Positions 45,860 through 55,273 are shown, counted from the first letter of the stretch. The stretch: 64,000 bases of DNA from Natrinema gelatinilyticum (GCF_024266705.1 NZ_CP100756.1:248001-312000), one strand, 5' to 3'. The notes: generated by a model from the letters alone, not told the origin. Numbers and translations: made by a program.

Positions 45860-46791
45860 ACGAACGAGACTCGACGGAGACTGACGATTCACCTGCAGGA
45901 TCGGACGACCACGGAGACATCCCATCAGCCGGCGACGAGACAGCGTTCGCGTTCCAGTCGGAAACGACGAACGAATCGGAGTCCGGAGAACGCGCGGCCG
46001 ATGCCGAACGGGCTTCGAAGGGAGCCAAACTCGAGGGGGCGGAGACGGAGGCCGACGGGAATCGATCACGTCCGTCCGACGAACCCGACGCCCGCGGACC
46101 GGCCACTGACACCGACGCAGACGCTGCAGATCCCGCGGAGGAGTCCCGCGCTGACGCTGCGGTCGAACCGGCCGGTGGGGACGGGACAGCGGACGACGGT
46201 GAGGCCGCCCCGATGGACGCGGTAGCGGAATGGGGGCGGACCGACAACCCAGCCATCGTCGCGGACGACTCGACGGCGGACGCGTCGACCGTCGACCTCT
46301 CCGATCCATCGTACTACCTGCATCGAGAGCTCAGCGAACTCGTGTTCCAGTGTCGCGTCCTCCACGAACTGTCCGGCGGCGACAGTCCGCTCTTAGAGCG
46401 CGTGAGGTTTCTCGCGATCGTCACAACGAATCTGGACGAGTTCTTTCGCAAGCGCGTCGGCGGGCTGAAACAGGGGATCGCGGCCGGCGTGACCGAGAAA
46501 ACGCCCGACGGATGCACGCCGCACGAACAGTGGAAAGCAGTGCTCGAGGTGGCCCGGCCGTTGCTCGAGCGCCAGGCCGAGCGGGCTCGCGACGGCGAGA
46601 AAGCTCGCATCGTCGCCAAGATGAACCGCCTCGAGGATCCCGAAATCGTCCGCGAACTGTACGAAGCGTCGATCGCCGGCGTCGACACTCGAGCGACGAA
46701 TCGCCAACCGACAGTCACGAGATATTCATGCGATCCGCCCGCCAGGATGGGCGGTCCGGTAGCTGGGAGTGACGCCGACGAACTCGCTTAG
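45856..46791 (+). pseudogene. ppk1: 3'-truncated polyphosphate kinase 1
   Basis: 311 residues against about 700-800 for a full PPK1. A very acidic N-terminal linker (about 145 residues of E/D/A/S-rich sequence) precedes the conserved PPK1 N-terminal domain: SYYLHRELSELVFQCRVLHELSG, RVRFLAIVTTNLDEFFRKRVGGLK. The reading stops soon after LYEASIAG with unrelated residues. The catalytic head with its active-site histidines (HxRFDE-type) is missing and not found downstream in other frames. So it cannot make polyphosphate, but it could still bind it or be an inert relic. Translationally coupled to the metallophosphoesterase. Confidence 0.8.
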
Positions 46792-47085
46792 TTCCAGGCC
46801 GGGCCTCGGTGGATACGGGATTGTGGGCCCCGTCACCCTCGCTGTTGGGACTCGGTGATCACGTTTCAGTTGGCTCCGGCGAGTGTTCGAACCGATTCGA
46901 ATCGCTCGCGGGCAGAACGTAGTTCGAAGCCGGTTTCTGGTCCTACTCGAGCCACTGCGAGCGAGCCGGTACGAGCCGTTCGTACGGAGGCATTCGCACC
47001 GATACTGACCGCTCAATATTACAATTAGCAGTGACTTTGTAGGTGTCGTTGCTGTGTTCGGGTACGCGACCTGTTACCCGAAACT

Positions 47086-47313
47086 ATGAACGGATCCACC
47101 GGCGGTTACGACGATCGGTCCACCCGACAGCGACTGGCTGCGGCCACGCAGTATTCGAGCGACGAAATCGATCTGGAGTCGGTCGTCGTTCGGTACGAGA
47201 ACCGACCCGACCGATGCACGATCGTGCCACGAGAGTGCCCTGAGACCGATCGGGTGACCACGTGGCTAACGGCGGACGTTCGGACGTTCGTCGATCTAGA
47301 AGACGTTCGGTAA
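47086..47313 (+). CDS. Small DUF7511-like haloarchaeal protein
   Basis: 75 residues. The core VVVRYENRPDRCTIVPRE ... TTWLTADVRTFVDLEDVR is a widespread haloarchaeal family (DUF7511); the N-terminal 30 residues are variable. Function unknown. It is followed 43 bases downstream by a large inverted repeat (47356-47437). Confidence 0.8.
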   Translation: MNGSTGGYDDRSTRQRLAAATQYSSDEIDLESVVVRYENRPDRCTIVPRECPETDRVTTWLTADVRTFVDLEDVR

Positions 47314-47355
47314 TCGAACGCTGTGGTGCGATCGAGTGCCGTGCTGGAGTGAGTG

Positions 47356-47437
47356 ATACGGACTGCTGTACGTCAGTTCTGGAGTAACCACGACCGTCCT
47401 CGTGGTTGCTCCGGTACATTGGTACAGCAGACCGTAT
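47356..47437 (+). repeat. 82-base two-stem inverted repeat (structured RNA or MITE candidate)
   Basis: Outer arms 47356-47371 (ATACGGACTGCTGTAC) and 47422-47437 (complement, 15 of 16 matches). A symmetric 9/9 internal loop follows. Inner arms 47381-47393 (GGAGTAACCACGA) and 47400-47412 (complement, one U-G pair), with the hexaloop CCGTCC. No gene overlaps it. No T-tract follows, so a simple terminator is unlikely. A miniature transposable element or a small structured RNA are both possible. Confidence 0.6.
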
Positions 47438-47543
47438 GAGCTGTCGTCGACTCGGACGGCTAGCCGACGGATCGAACGGCCGAGTTCCGGGAGCCGAACT
47501 CCGCTCGATCAGATCCGATAGTGGACGCCACATACTTGTGCGA

Positions 47544-47557
47544 ATCTATATATAGAT
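47544..47557. repeat. Perfect palindrome ATCTATATATAGAT upstream of the PhoU-like gene
   Basis: A 14-bp perfect palindrome 147 bases before ATG 47704. It shares the CTATATATAG core with 45096-45107. Confidence 0.4.
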
Positions 47558-47673
47558 ATGTTTGTGAACAGTTATCGACAGAGGTATACGAAATGGTTGG
47601 CACCAAAAATAACCAAAATGCCGGTATTGAGCCCATTTTTCTGCCGATCTGCACCTCTCTATAGTCTAGTGGA

Positions 47674-47681
47674 TTTATATT
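47674..47681 (+). promoter_or_regulatory. TATA box of the PhoU-like gene
   Basis: TTTATATT centred about 27 bases before ATG 47704; the transcript is probably leaderless. Confidence 0.55.
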
Positions 47682-47703
47682 GTTGCAGTTGAAAGCCGCC
47701 CGC

Positions 47704-48699
47704 ATGGAGACGCGAAAGGTGCAGGTGACAGGCGGATCGACGTTCACGGTCTCGCTGCCCAAGACCTGGGCGACCGACAACGACGTCAGTAGCGGAACGA
47801 CCGTCGAATTCTACCCGGAGGAGGACGAACTCCTCTTGACACCCGAACGCGAAACGCGACGACAGGAAGGCACGCTCGACGTCTCGGGCCTCGAGGACGA
47901 GCAACTGAAGCGAGCTGTGATGACGATGTACGTCAGCGGCTTCGACATCATCAGACTCGAAGCCGGCCGCATCACGACCGAGCAGCGAAGTGCGATCCGT
48001 AATGCGACTCAGCGCCTCGTCGGCGTCGAAGTTCTCGAGGAAACCAGCGGCAGTGTGGTCATCCAGGACCTCCTCGATTCATCGGAACTATCAATCGTCG
48101 ACACAGTTACCCGGATGCGACTGATCGCACAATCCATGCTCGAGGACGCGGTCACCGCGCTGATCGAGAACGACGACGATATCGCGAACGACGTTATCGA
48201 ACGCGACGACGACGTCGACCGCCTCTGGCTGGTCGTCTCGCGAATCTTCCGCGCCACGCTCCGGTCGCCTCGTGCCGTCGAGGAACTCGGCGTCTCCCGC
48301 GAGGACTGCTTCGACTTCCACTCGAGTGCCCGACAGCTCGAGCGGATCGCCGACCACGCCGTCAAGATCAGCGATATCGCGCTTAAACTCGACGGGCTCT
48401 CGGCGGACGTCGCCGACGCCATCCACAGCCTCCACGCGGAAGCGGCGACCATTTTCGAGCAATCGATGGACGCACTGTTCGCCGACGATACCGACGAGGC
48501 AAACCGACTCGGCCACGACGCCCTCGCAGCCGTCCTCGAGATCGACGAATACACCCGAAAAATCGACGACAGGCTCCGCGAACTCGAGCCCGCACAGGCC
48601 CAATCGCTCGGACTCATCGTCGACTCGCTGTCGAGAAGCGCCGACTACGATGGCAACGTCGCCGAGACGGCGTTGCAAAAGGCCACACCGCGGCCGTAA
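47704..48699 (+). CDS. PhoU-domain regulator with AbrB-type N-terminus
   Basis: 331 residues. N-terminal SpoVT/AbrB-like DNA-binding domain (RKVQVTGGSTFTVSLPKTWATDNDV, about 3-27) followed by two PhoU helical-bundle repeats (about 95-325; DRLWLVVSRIFRATLRSP and ERIADHAVKISDIALKL). This archaeal architecture is found in phosphate-uptake regulators. ATG 47704 matches the family start METRKVQ. Close to the phosphate-linked genes at 45.2-46.8 kb, but no pst transporter is in the window. Confidence 0.9.
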   Translation: METRKVQVTGGSTFTVSLPKTWATDNDVSSGTTVEFYPEEDELLLTPERETRRQEGTLDVSGLEDEQLKRAVMTMYVSGFDIIRLEAGRITTEQRSAIRNATQRLVGVEVLEETSGSVVIQDLLDSSELSIVDTVTRMRLIAQSMLEDAVTALIENDDDIANDVIERDDDVDRLWLVVSRIFRATLRSPRAVEELGVSREDCFDFHSSARQLERIADHAVKISDIALKLDGLSADVADAIHSLHAEAATIFEQSMDALFADDTDEANRLGHDALAAVLEIDEYTRKIDDRLRELEPAQAQSLGLIVDSLSRSADYDGNVAETALQKATPRP

Positions 48700-48781
48700 C
48701 CGACGACAAAATAATCATTGGTTTGAGTAGTTTCTTCGTCGTTGTCCGCTATGGACGTCGAGAGAACGCACAGACGTTCTG

Positions 48782-49024
48782 TACTGGGACCTCGTTCAGG
48801 AATATCGCAGCGTCGCTCGCTTCGGCGGTTCGTCGACCGTCGCGGATGGACCCCGCTACGTCGGAACCAGAGACAAAGATCGCTACGCGATTGACATCTC
48901 GGATGGTTCGAGGCGCTGGACTTACGACGCCGAGTACCCCCTATCGGGGTCAGTCGCGGTGGCCGACGGGGTACTCGTGTCCGGCGACGACGACGGCAAT
49001 ATCGTCGTACTCGTGGAGCCGTAG
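48782..49024 (+). pseudogene. C-terminal remnant of a PQQ beta-propeller protein
   Basis: From codon TAC 48782 to stop 49022-49024 the frame reads propeller blades: STVADGPRYVGTRDKDRYAIDISDG, RRWTYDAEYPLSGSVAVADG and VLVSGDDDGNIVVLVEP. These are PQQ/pyrrolo-quinoline-type repeat motifs, but there is no start codon and nothing of the N-terminal blades, so the 5' part is gone. The intact relative is at 49733-51196 on the opposite strand. Confidence 0.7.
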
Positions 49025-49081
49025 CTCGCGAACGGAGCCGGAACTCGACGATTCGAGTACGAAACTGTGAGCGAAGTTGCG

Positions 49082-49453
49082 TTATTCGACGAGAACGGCG
49101 TTGACCTGTCCGGTCTGACCGGGACGGGACGTGACTCGAGCTTTTCCTTCCGACGTTTCGATGACGGCACCCTTCGTAATGATGTTCCGTCGCACGTAGT
49201 TCGGGTTCGCGTCGTTCTCCACGACGTCTTCGATGTCCGCAGTCACCGTTTCGCCGTCCTTGTTCACGCTCGCGACGTTCGTCGCGAGTGCGCGCGTCTT
49301 CGTTCCGTTGCCCCGGATGTCGACGGTCCGGAATCGCGGCTCGCCGACCTGCGTCTCGGTTGGCAGCCGACCGAGTTCGTCCTTTCGGCGCTTTCGAACG
49401 TTCTTCAGTCGTCCACCGGTTCGCTTCCGGGTAGAGCGTCCCTGATCTTGCAT
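49082..49453 (-). CDS. rps8e: 30S ribosomal protein S8e
   Basis: 123 residues. N-terminus MQDQGRSTRKRTGGRLK (the S8e signature R-S-x-R-K-x-T-G-G), then KRKDELGR, RGNGTKTRAL and VTSRPGQTGQVNAVL. Component of the small ribosomal subunit, universal in archaea. ATG 49453. Confidence 0.97.
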   Translation of the reverse strand: MQDQGRSTRKRTGGRLKNVRKRRKDELGRLPTETQVGEPRFRTVDIRGNGTKTRALATNVASVNKDGETVTADIEDVVENDANPNYVRRNIITKGAVIETSEGKARVTSRPGQTGQVNAVLVE

Positions 49454-49732
49454 ACCCGGTAAAAAACCCGGCGCATACTTGAATGCACTGCTACGAGAGT
49501 GGACGGCTCGGTCAGGGACTAACGGGCTCGAGAGGGCGTTCCTGTCACGATGGCACCGTCACTCGGTCGCAATTTGACCGACCGAACCCGCGTTCCCACT
49601 GAATCGGTCGTCGGCTCGCTCGCACCGGTCGCTCACGGTCTCGACGAACGCGTTTCCGAGACAGTTGAGTCGCCACGCATCGCTCTCGGTGCAATTCCGC
49701 GGGTGTCTCACCGCCGACCGAGTTTCAAACCG

Positions 49733-51196
49733 TCATTCGTCGGGAACCAGACAGTACGCGTGACCCGCTTGCTCAAGCACGGTCTCCTCTTCCTCGTCGT
49801 AATAGTTCGAAAAAACGCCGCGCTCGGCGTAATAGATTCGGCCGTCACGGGGGATCGCGCCGCTCGTGACGTGGCCGCGGTTTTCGACCCGCCAGCGGCG
49901 CTCGCCAGTCGCTCTGTCGAGCGCGTAGAGGTAGGTATCGTAGGAACCGACGAGGATCGTCTCAGCGGTCGCGGTGATCGAGCCGATGACGTGGCCGCCG
50001 ACGTCTGTCGCCCACAGGACGTCGCCAGTAGCTGTATCGAGCGCCCGAACGTAGTGGTCGTCACCGCCGACGTAGACGATTCCCGAGTCGGGATCGATCG
50101 CCGGGTTCGACATGACGACGTCACCGGTGTCGATCGACCACTCCTCGTTCCCGTCCGCGAGATCGAGCCGGTAGAACCGGCCGTCCCAGGAACCGACGAA
50201 CGCCGCACCGTCGTACACGGGGATCGTTCCCTTGATCTGAGCACCGAGTCGGAATTCCCCGTCGGCCATCACGTCGCCGTCGGGGCCGTCCTCGCCGCCC
50301 GCCTGGAACGACCAGGCGAACTCGAGCGAAGGGAACTCCCAGCAATAGACGACGCCGTCGTTCGAGCCGGTGACGAGCCGGCCGGCCTCGCAGTCGATCG
50401 CGGGCGAGGGATGGGGCATCCCCCAGAGGCGGTCGTCGCTCCAGGTCGGATTCCCGGTCGCGGCGTCGACTTCCCACAGCACGCCGCTAGCCGGGTTCTT
50501 GTGTTCGGTGAGGAAATAGAGCCGGCCGTCGACGTACGCGGGGCTCGAGCCGATCGCGATCGAGCCGCCAAACTCGAGGCGCCGAGTATGCCAGACCAGA
50601 TCGCCGGTGGCGATTTCGAAGGCGTACAGCTCCCCGTCGTAGCCGCCGATATAGGCGGTGTCGTCGACGATCGTCGGCGTCCCGTGAAATCCGAGACTGC
50701 GGCCGGCGCCCGTCTCGAGGCGCCAGCGGTGTTCGCCGGTCGGCCTGACGGCGTGGATCACCCCCGTGTCGCTCGCGATGAGGATTATCTCACCGTCCGG
50801 CGTCGGTCGGGGCGTCGATTTAGCCGCAGTGTGGCCGATGTGGTTGAGCGGGAACGACCAGTCGACCCGCACTGACGATGGGACGACCTCGTCGGGATAG
50901 TAGCCGTAGCGGCGCAGTCCGCGTCGAAACATCGAAACATCGTCGTCCATCGGAAGCGGTGCGTACCCGTCAGTAGTCGTCCCAGTCGCTTCGACGGAGC
51001 CACAGTTCGGCGGTGATCGGTACTGCTGCCCGGTACAGCCAGCGAGACCGACGGTTCCGGCCGAACCGGCGGTACGGAGCAGCGCTCGCCTGCTCACACG
51101 GGTACCGGCGACGGTCCGATCCTCCGCGTCGGAGCACGCACCCCGCGATCCTCGATCGGATTCGCGTTCGTGGTGGTCGGCGGCTAGCTCGTGCAC
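49733..51196 (-). CDS. PQQ beta-propeller Tat lipoprotein
   Basis: 487 residues. An N-terminal extension of 33 residues, then a Tat signal (VSRRALLRTAGSAGTVGLAG, lipobox LAGC) and a beta-propeller of PQQ-like repeats: GVIHAVRPTGEHRWRLETG, YAFEIATGDLVWHTRR, VVYCWEFPS, YRLDLADGNEEWSIDTG, YVRALDTATGDVLWATDVG, YLYALDRATGERRWRVENRG. It is anchored outside the membrane. Although the repeats are PQQ-like, they do not prove quinone binding; many such haloarchaeal proteins are of unknown role. Possible start codons exist at the Val before SRRALL. Confidence 0.9.
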   Translation of the reverse strand: MHELAADHHERESDRGSRGACSDAEDRTVAGTRVSRRALLRTAGSAGTVGLAGCTGQQYRSPPNCGSVEATGTTTDGYAPLPMDDDVSMFRRGLRRYGYYPDEVVPSSVRVDWSFPLNHIGHTAAKSTPRPTPDGEIILIASDTGVIHAVRPTGEHRWRLETGAGRSLGFHGTPTIVDDTAYIGGYDGELYAFEIATGDLVWHTRRLEFGGSIAIGSSPAYVDGRLYFLTEHKNPASGVLWEVDAATGNPTWSDDRLWGMPHPSPAIDCEAGRLVTGSNDGVVYCWEFPSLEFAWSFQAGGEDGPDGDVMADGEFRLGAQIKGTIPVYDGAAFVGSWDGRFYRLDLADGNEEWSIDTGDVVMSNPAIDPDSGIVYVGGDDHYVRALDTATGDVLWATDVGGHVIGSITATAETILVGSYDTYLYALDRATGERRWRVENRGHVTSGAIPRDGRIYYAERGVFSNYYDEEEETVLEQAGHAYCLVPDE

Positions 51197-51204
51197 AGTC
51201 GTCC

Positions 51205-53460
51205 CTACTCCTGTTGGGCGTCGACGACCGCGACGCCGGCCAGATTGACGATGTCTTTGACCTCATCGCCGCGCTGGAGGACGTGGACCGGCTTGTCCAT
51301 TCCGACGAGCATCGGCCCGATCGCGTCCGCGCCGCCGAGTCGCTGAAGCAGTTTGTAGCCGATGTTCCCCGATTCGAGGTTTGGGAAGACCAGCACGTTC
51401 GCAGGTTCTTCGAGGTCGGAGAAGCCGTAGGTCCCCTCGAGAATGTCCTCGACGACGGCGGTGTCGGCCTGCATCTCGCCGTCGACGGAGAAGTCAACTT
51501 CGGGGTCGTCCTGCAACATGGTGGCCGCCTTCCGTGGCTTTCGGGTCCCCTCGTTGTCGACGCTGCCGAAGTTCGAGTACGAGAGCAAGGCGGCGCGAGG
51601 TTCGACGTTGAACCGGCGTGCGAGTTTCCCCGTCTGTTTGGTAACTTCGGCGAGGACGTCCTCGTCGGGGGCCTGGTTGACGGTCGCGTCGGCGACGAAG
51701 ATCACACGATTCTTGAACGTGAGCATGTAGACGCCCGCCGCGTAGTCTACGTCCTCGTCGGTTCCGATCACTTGCAGCGGCGGCCGAAGCGCCGAGGGGT
51801 AGTGGTGGGACAGTCCCGTAAGCATCGCGTCGGCGTCACCGCGTTCGACCATCACGCTCCCGAAGTAATTCGTATCGCGTTCGATGAGTTCGCCGGCCTC
51901 GCTCCGCGTAATTCCCTTGCGGGCGCGGAGTTTGTGCAGCCGATCGGCGTACTCTTCGTAGTCGCCGACGGACGGATCGGCGACGGTCGGTTCGAAGTCG
52001 AGACCGAGGTTCGCGGCCGTTCCCTTGATATCGTCCTCGTCGCCGATGAGGACCGGCAGGGCGATCCCCTGCTCCTGGATCTGATAGGCCGCCCGAATCA
52101 TCTTCTCGTTTTCGCCCTCCGCGAGCGCGACCGTCTGCGGGTCTGTTTTGGCTTTGTTGAGGACGACGCGCATCATCTCGCGGGACTTGCCCAGCCGCGC
52201 CTCGAGTTGTTCTTCGTACTCCTCGGTGTCGATGTCGGTGCGGGCGGCGCCAGACTTCATCGCGGCCTCGGCGATCGACGGCGCGACCCGGAAGAGGACG
52301 CGGGGGTCGACCGGCTTCGGGATGATGTAGTCGGGGCCGTACTGGATCGGCTCGTCGCCGTAGGCCTTGACGACCGCGTCGGGGACGTCCTGACGGGCGA
52401 GTTCGGCCAGCGCTTCGGCGCAGGCAACCTTCATGTTCTCGTTGATTTCGGTGGCGCGCACGTCGAGTGCGCCGCGGAAGATGAACGGAAAGCCGAGAAC
52501 GTTGTTGACCTGATTGGGGTAATCGGAGCGCCCGGTAGCCATGATGACGGTGTCGTCGCGGGCCTCTTTGGCCGTCTCATAGTCGATTTCCGGATCCGGG
52601 TTCGCCATCGCGAAGACGATTGGATCCGATGCCATGGACTGGACCATCTCTTCGGAGACGATGCCGCCGATCGAGAGGCCGACGAACACGTCCGCACCGT
52701 TCATCGCGTCGGCGAGGTCGCCTTCGGGAACGTTGCGGGCGAACTGTCGCTTGTACTCGTTTACCTCACCCCGTCGCGCACGCTTGTCGGTGATGATCCC
52801 CGTGGAATCACACATCGTGATGTTCTCTTTTCTGCACCCGAGCGAGACGTAGAACTGCGCCGTCGCGATGGCGCTCGCACCGGCACCCGAGAAGACGATC
52901 TCGAGATCCTCGAGGTCTTTTTCCGCGATGTCGGCGGCGTTGAGCAGCGCCGCACCGGAGATGATGGCCGTCCCGTGTTGGTCGTCGTGGAAGACCGGAA
53001 TGTCGATTTCCTCGCGGAGGCGCTCCTCGACGGTGAAACACTCGGGCGCTTTGATGTCCTCTAGGTTGACGCCGCCGAAGGTCGGCTCCATCATCTTGAC
53101 GGCTTCGACGAGTTTGTTGGGGTCAGCTTCGTCGAGTTCGATGTCGAAGACGTCGATGTCTGCGAAGCGCTTGAACAGGACACCCTTCCCCTCCATGACC
53201 GGCTTTGAAGCCTGTGCGCCGATGTCCCCCAGGCCGAGGACGGCCGACCCGTTCGAGACGACGCCAACGAGGTTCCCTTTCGCCGTATACGTGTAGGCCT
53301 CGGTCTCGTCCTCGTCGATCTCGAGACACGGCGCGGCGACACCCGGCGAGTACGCGAGTGACAGGTCACGTTGCGTGTTCGTCGGTTTCGTCGTCGATAT
53401 CTCTATTTTTCCCGGCGGGTCTGTCCGATGGTACTCCAGTGAATCCTCGTCTAATCCCAT
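51205..53460 (-). CDS. NADP-dependent malic enzyme with phosphotransacetylase domain
   Basis: 751 residues. Malic domain with [32 protein letters not shown] and [16 protein letters not shown] (metal-binding Asp pair); Rossmann segment [19 protein letters not shown]; from about residue 430 a phosphotransacetylase-like domain ([47 protein letters not shown]). It decarboxylates malate to pyruvate; the second domain is usually regulatory, with no PTA activity. ATG 53460 gives the family start [13 protein letters not shown]. Confidence 0.95.
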   Translation of the reverse strand: MGLDEDSLEYHRTDPPGKIEISTTKPTNTQRDLSLAYSPGVAAPCLEIDEDETEAYTYTAKGNLVGVVSNGSAVLGLGDIGAQASKPVMEGKGVLFKRFADIDVFDIELDEADPNKLVEAVKMMEPTFGGVNLEDIKAPECFTVEERLREEIDIPVFHDDQHGTAIISGAALLNAADIAEKDLEDLEIVFSGAGASAIATAQFYVSLGCRKENITMCDSTGIITDKRARRGEVNEYKRQFARNVPEGDLADAMNGADVFVGLSIGGIVSEEMVQSMASDPIVFAMANPDPEIDYETAKEARDDTVIMATGRSDYPNQVNNVLGFPFIFRGALDVRATEINENMKVACAEALAELARQDVPDAVVKAYGDEPIQYGPDYIIPKPVDPRVLFRVAPSIAEAAMKSGAARTDIDTEEYEEQLEARLGKSREMMRVVLNKAKTDPQTVALAEGENEKMIRAAYQIQEQGIALPVLIGDEDDIKGTAANLGLDFEPTVADPSVGDYEEYADRLHKLRARKGITRSEAGELIERDTNYFGSVMVERGDADAMLTGLSHHYPSALRPPLQVIGTDEDVDYAAGVYMLTFKNRVIFVADATVNQAPDEDVLAEVTKQTGKLARRFNVEPRAALLSYSNFGSVDNEGTRKPRKAATMLQDDPEVDFSVDGEMQADTAVVEDILEGTYGFSDLEEPANVLVFPNLESGNIGYKLLQRLGGADAIGPMLVGMDKPVHVLQRGDEVKDIVNLAGVAVVDAQQE

Positions 53461-53580
53461 ACTGGGGACACTGTGGGGGACTACTAAAAACAATACGAAG
53501 GGGAGTTTCGACGGCTGTCGAGGGCGATGGGCGACACAGCGTGTGGACCACCCCCGCGAGCAGACATGTCGATTCGACCG

Positions 53581-53587
53581 TTTTATA
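53581..53587 (+). promoter_or_regulatory. TATA box of coaD
   Basis: TTTTATA about 28 bases before ATG 53612. A GAGGTG Shine-Dalgarno-like run also sits just before the start. Confidence 0.45.
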
Positions 53588-53611
53588 CGCAGGGCACATG
53601 TGAGGTGGGGT

Positions 53612-54076
53612 ATGGACGTCGCGCTTGGTGGGACCTTCGACCCCGTTCACGATGGCCACAGACGGCTATTCGAACGGGCATTCGAACTCGGAGATGTGAC
53701 CGTCGGGTTGACCAGCGACGAACTCGCGCCGAAGACACGCGCCGTCGAACGACGAGTGAGATCGTACGAGGACCGGAAACGGGACCTCGAGACCGAACTC
53801 GAAGCGATCGCGACCGAGTACGACCGCGACTTCCAGGTTCGAAAACTCGAGAAGCCGACGGGGATCGCGACCGAACCGCAGTTCGACTACCTCGTCGTCT
53901 CGCCGGAAACCCGCGAGGGAGGCACCCGAATCAACGAAATCCGAGACGAGCGCGGCCACGATCCGTTGGAAGTCGTTGTCGTCCCGCACCTCCGCGCCGA
54001 CGACGGCGACATCATTTCGAGTACCCGAATCGTCAACGGGGAAATCGACGAACACGGGAACATCGTCGACGAGTGA
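53612..54076 (+). CDS. coaD: Archaeal phosphopantetheine adenylyltransferase
   Basis: 154 residues. The nucleotidylyltransferase signature GGTFDPVHDGHRRLFERAF (HxGH-type; here H-D-G-H) lies at residues 6-24, with GLTSDELAPKTR, VVSPETREGG and the C-terminal ISSTRIVNGEI (the ISSTRI adenylyl motif). It makes dephospho-CoA from phosphopantetheine. Divergent from malic enzyme, about 150 bases apart. Confidence 0.95.
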   Translation: MDVALGGTFDPVHDGHRRLFERAFELGDVTVGLTSDELAPKTRAVERRVRSYEDRKRDLETELEAIATEYDRDFQVRKLEKPTGIATEPQFDYLVVSPETREGGTRINEIRDERGHDPLEVVVVPHLRADDGDIISSTRIVNGEIDEHGNIVDE

Positions 54077-54248
54077 GCCGCGGCGAACCAGTACCAGTCT
54101 GCTGGAGAATTCCGTGGTTCGAGACTGGTATCAGCCACGTTTAGCTACCGCATTTGGTGATTTCCGATGGTGGGATAATGTTTTGTTCGCATTCTTACGC
54201 CGAATCAGTACGGCACTGTCGCGTGAAACGGTCACTCGTACGTGACTG

Positions 54249-54557
54249 TTACCAGCGCGGGGGCTCGAGACCGGCGGACTCAAGCAACCCCTTCCATCGG
54301 GATTGAATCGAGAGCCGAGAGACGTTGGCGGCGTCGGCCACTGCACCTTGTGTGCGGCCATCACCGGCGACGAGCGAGCCGGCGTAGACGCTCGCGGCGA
54401 GGACCGCTCGCTTGGACCGATCGGACGACGGGACGTCGGCGAGGAAGAGATCGGCCGCGGTCGATTGCGCGTCCGACGATAGCTCGAGCCGATCCGCGAT
54501 GGCCTCCAGTTCCTCGAGCCACGATTCGTGTTCGACGCGGTCCCGCGCGCTATACAT
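54249..54557 (-). CDS. Single-cyclin-repeat TFB-like protein
   Basis: 102 residues, ATG 54557. It has the TFB cyclin fold without the zinc ribbon or second repeat: ADRLELSSDAQSTAADLFLADVP, KRAVLAASVYAGSLVAG and TQGAVADAANVSRLSIQSRWKGLLESAGLEPP, the last being the DNA-contact helix region of TFB. Proteins of this size occur in haloarchaea and may act as regulatory TFB relatives or decoys. It could also be a C-terminal fragment, but its own promoter at 54581-54590 argues for a real gene. Confidence 0.75.
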   Translation of the reverse strand: MYSARDRVEHESWLEELEAIADRLELSSDAQSTAADLFLADVPSSDRSKRAVLAASVYAGSLVAGDGRTQGAVADAANVSRLSIQSRWKGLLESAGLEPPRW

Positions 54558-54580
54558 ACCGTTAGGTATCGGATCAGTCA

Positions 54581-54590
54581 AGATAAAACT
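54581..54590 (-). promoter_or_regulatory. TATA box of the TFB-like gene (leaderless)
   Basis: On the minus strand AGTTTTATCT, about 28 bases before ATG 54557. Confidence 0.5.
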
Positions 54591-54794
54591 ACGGTCGTGA
54601 CGATGCGCGGAATCGAGCCAATCGGTCGGATCGTCTCGCGGTCGCAAATATGGTACTACCGCGGGCAACATTCTACTACGGATATTTCGGTAAATCGGCT
54701 GTTCTCCGCGGATTTCACTAGGAGACAACTACTAAACCGCCGGAGACTCGAAAGGGCAGGCGGCGCGGTCGACCGATGTCGGTTCGCACCCCAT

Positions 54795-54968
54795 ATGAAA
54801 GAGCCAACATGTAAACTCGTCTGTACCGGTTGCGGCCTCGAGATGCCGTACCGGGAGCGGTCCTTGGCCGAACAGGCCGCCGAATTACATCAGCTACGCG
54901 ACTCCGAGCACGTGACGTTCATCGTTCCGCCCGATTGGTCACCAGAAGAGCCGGTGAAACACAGTTAG
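54795..54968 (+). CDS. 57-aa zinc-binding microprotein
   Basis: MKEPTCKLVCTGCGLEMPYRE then an Ala/Glu helix (LAEQAAELHQLRDSEHVTF) and VPPDWSPEEPVKHS. The Cys cluster (C-x3-C-x2-C) plus two His residues could bind one zinc. The upstream AT-rich stretch (54640-54730) may hold its promoter. It precedes tRNA-Leu by 47 bases. Function unknown; family membership not recognised with certainty. Confidence 0.7.
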   Translation: MKEPTCKLVCTGCGLEMPYRERSLAEQAAELHQLRDSEHVTFIVPPDWSPEEPVKHS

Positions 54969-55015
54969 TGCGGACCGACAGGTTCATACCCGAATCGGGA
55001 AAACTCGGGGATGCG

Positions 55016-55100
55016 CGCGGGTAGCCAAGCCAGGCCAACGGCGCAGCGCTTAGGACGCTGTCCCGTAGGGGTCCGCCGGTTCGAATCCGGTCCCGCGCAT
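55016..55100 (+). tRNA. tRNA-Leu (anticodon TAG)
   Basis: 85 bases. Acceptor stem GCGCGGG / CCCGCGC with discriminator A (55016-55022 with 55093-55099, A at 55100). Anticodon stem CAGCG / CGCTG with loop CTTAGGA, giving anticodon TAG (leucine). There is a long class II variable arm (GTCCCGTAGGGGTC region) and T-loop TTCGAAT. CCA is not encoded. No intron. Confidence 0.96.
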
Positions 55101-55273
55101 TCTCCGCGAACAAAATTGAAGACGAATGGGAGTCGAAGCCCGGAGAAGGTGAGTCAGTTCACAAAGTAGTTGAACACTCGGAAAATCCATGCGATTGTTC
55201 CCAGCTACTATTTGTGTGTCAATAGAAGACATACCATCAGTAGAATCAATTGGTCACTCAGATATAATCAACC

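Larger units (their letters stand above)
47314..47703. other. Intergenic region with hairpin, AT palindrome and PhoU-like promoter
   Basis: 390 bases. Contents in order: the 82-base inverted repeat, a 14-bp palindrome (47544-47557), an AT-rich segment with GCACCAAAAATAACC, and a TATA box at 47674. No gene. Confidence 0.6.

Noticed and set aside
51013..53064. 683-codon plus-strand open frame opposite malic enzyme
   Set aside because: The opposite strand encodes a complete malic enzyme with all motifs. Long antisense frames are common in high-GC DNA, and this one has an Arg/Val/Asp composition with no domain.
54538..54548. 11-base match (CGGTCCCGCGC) to the 3' end of tRNA-Leu, as a possible attachment-site duplicate
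   Set aside because: Too short and GC-rich to be meaningful; it lies upstream of the tRNA inside the start region of the TFB-like gene, and no integrase is nearby.
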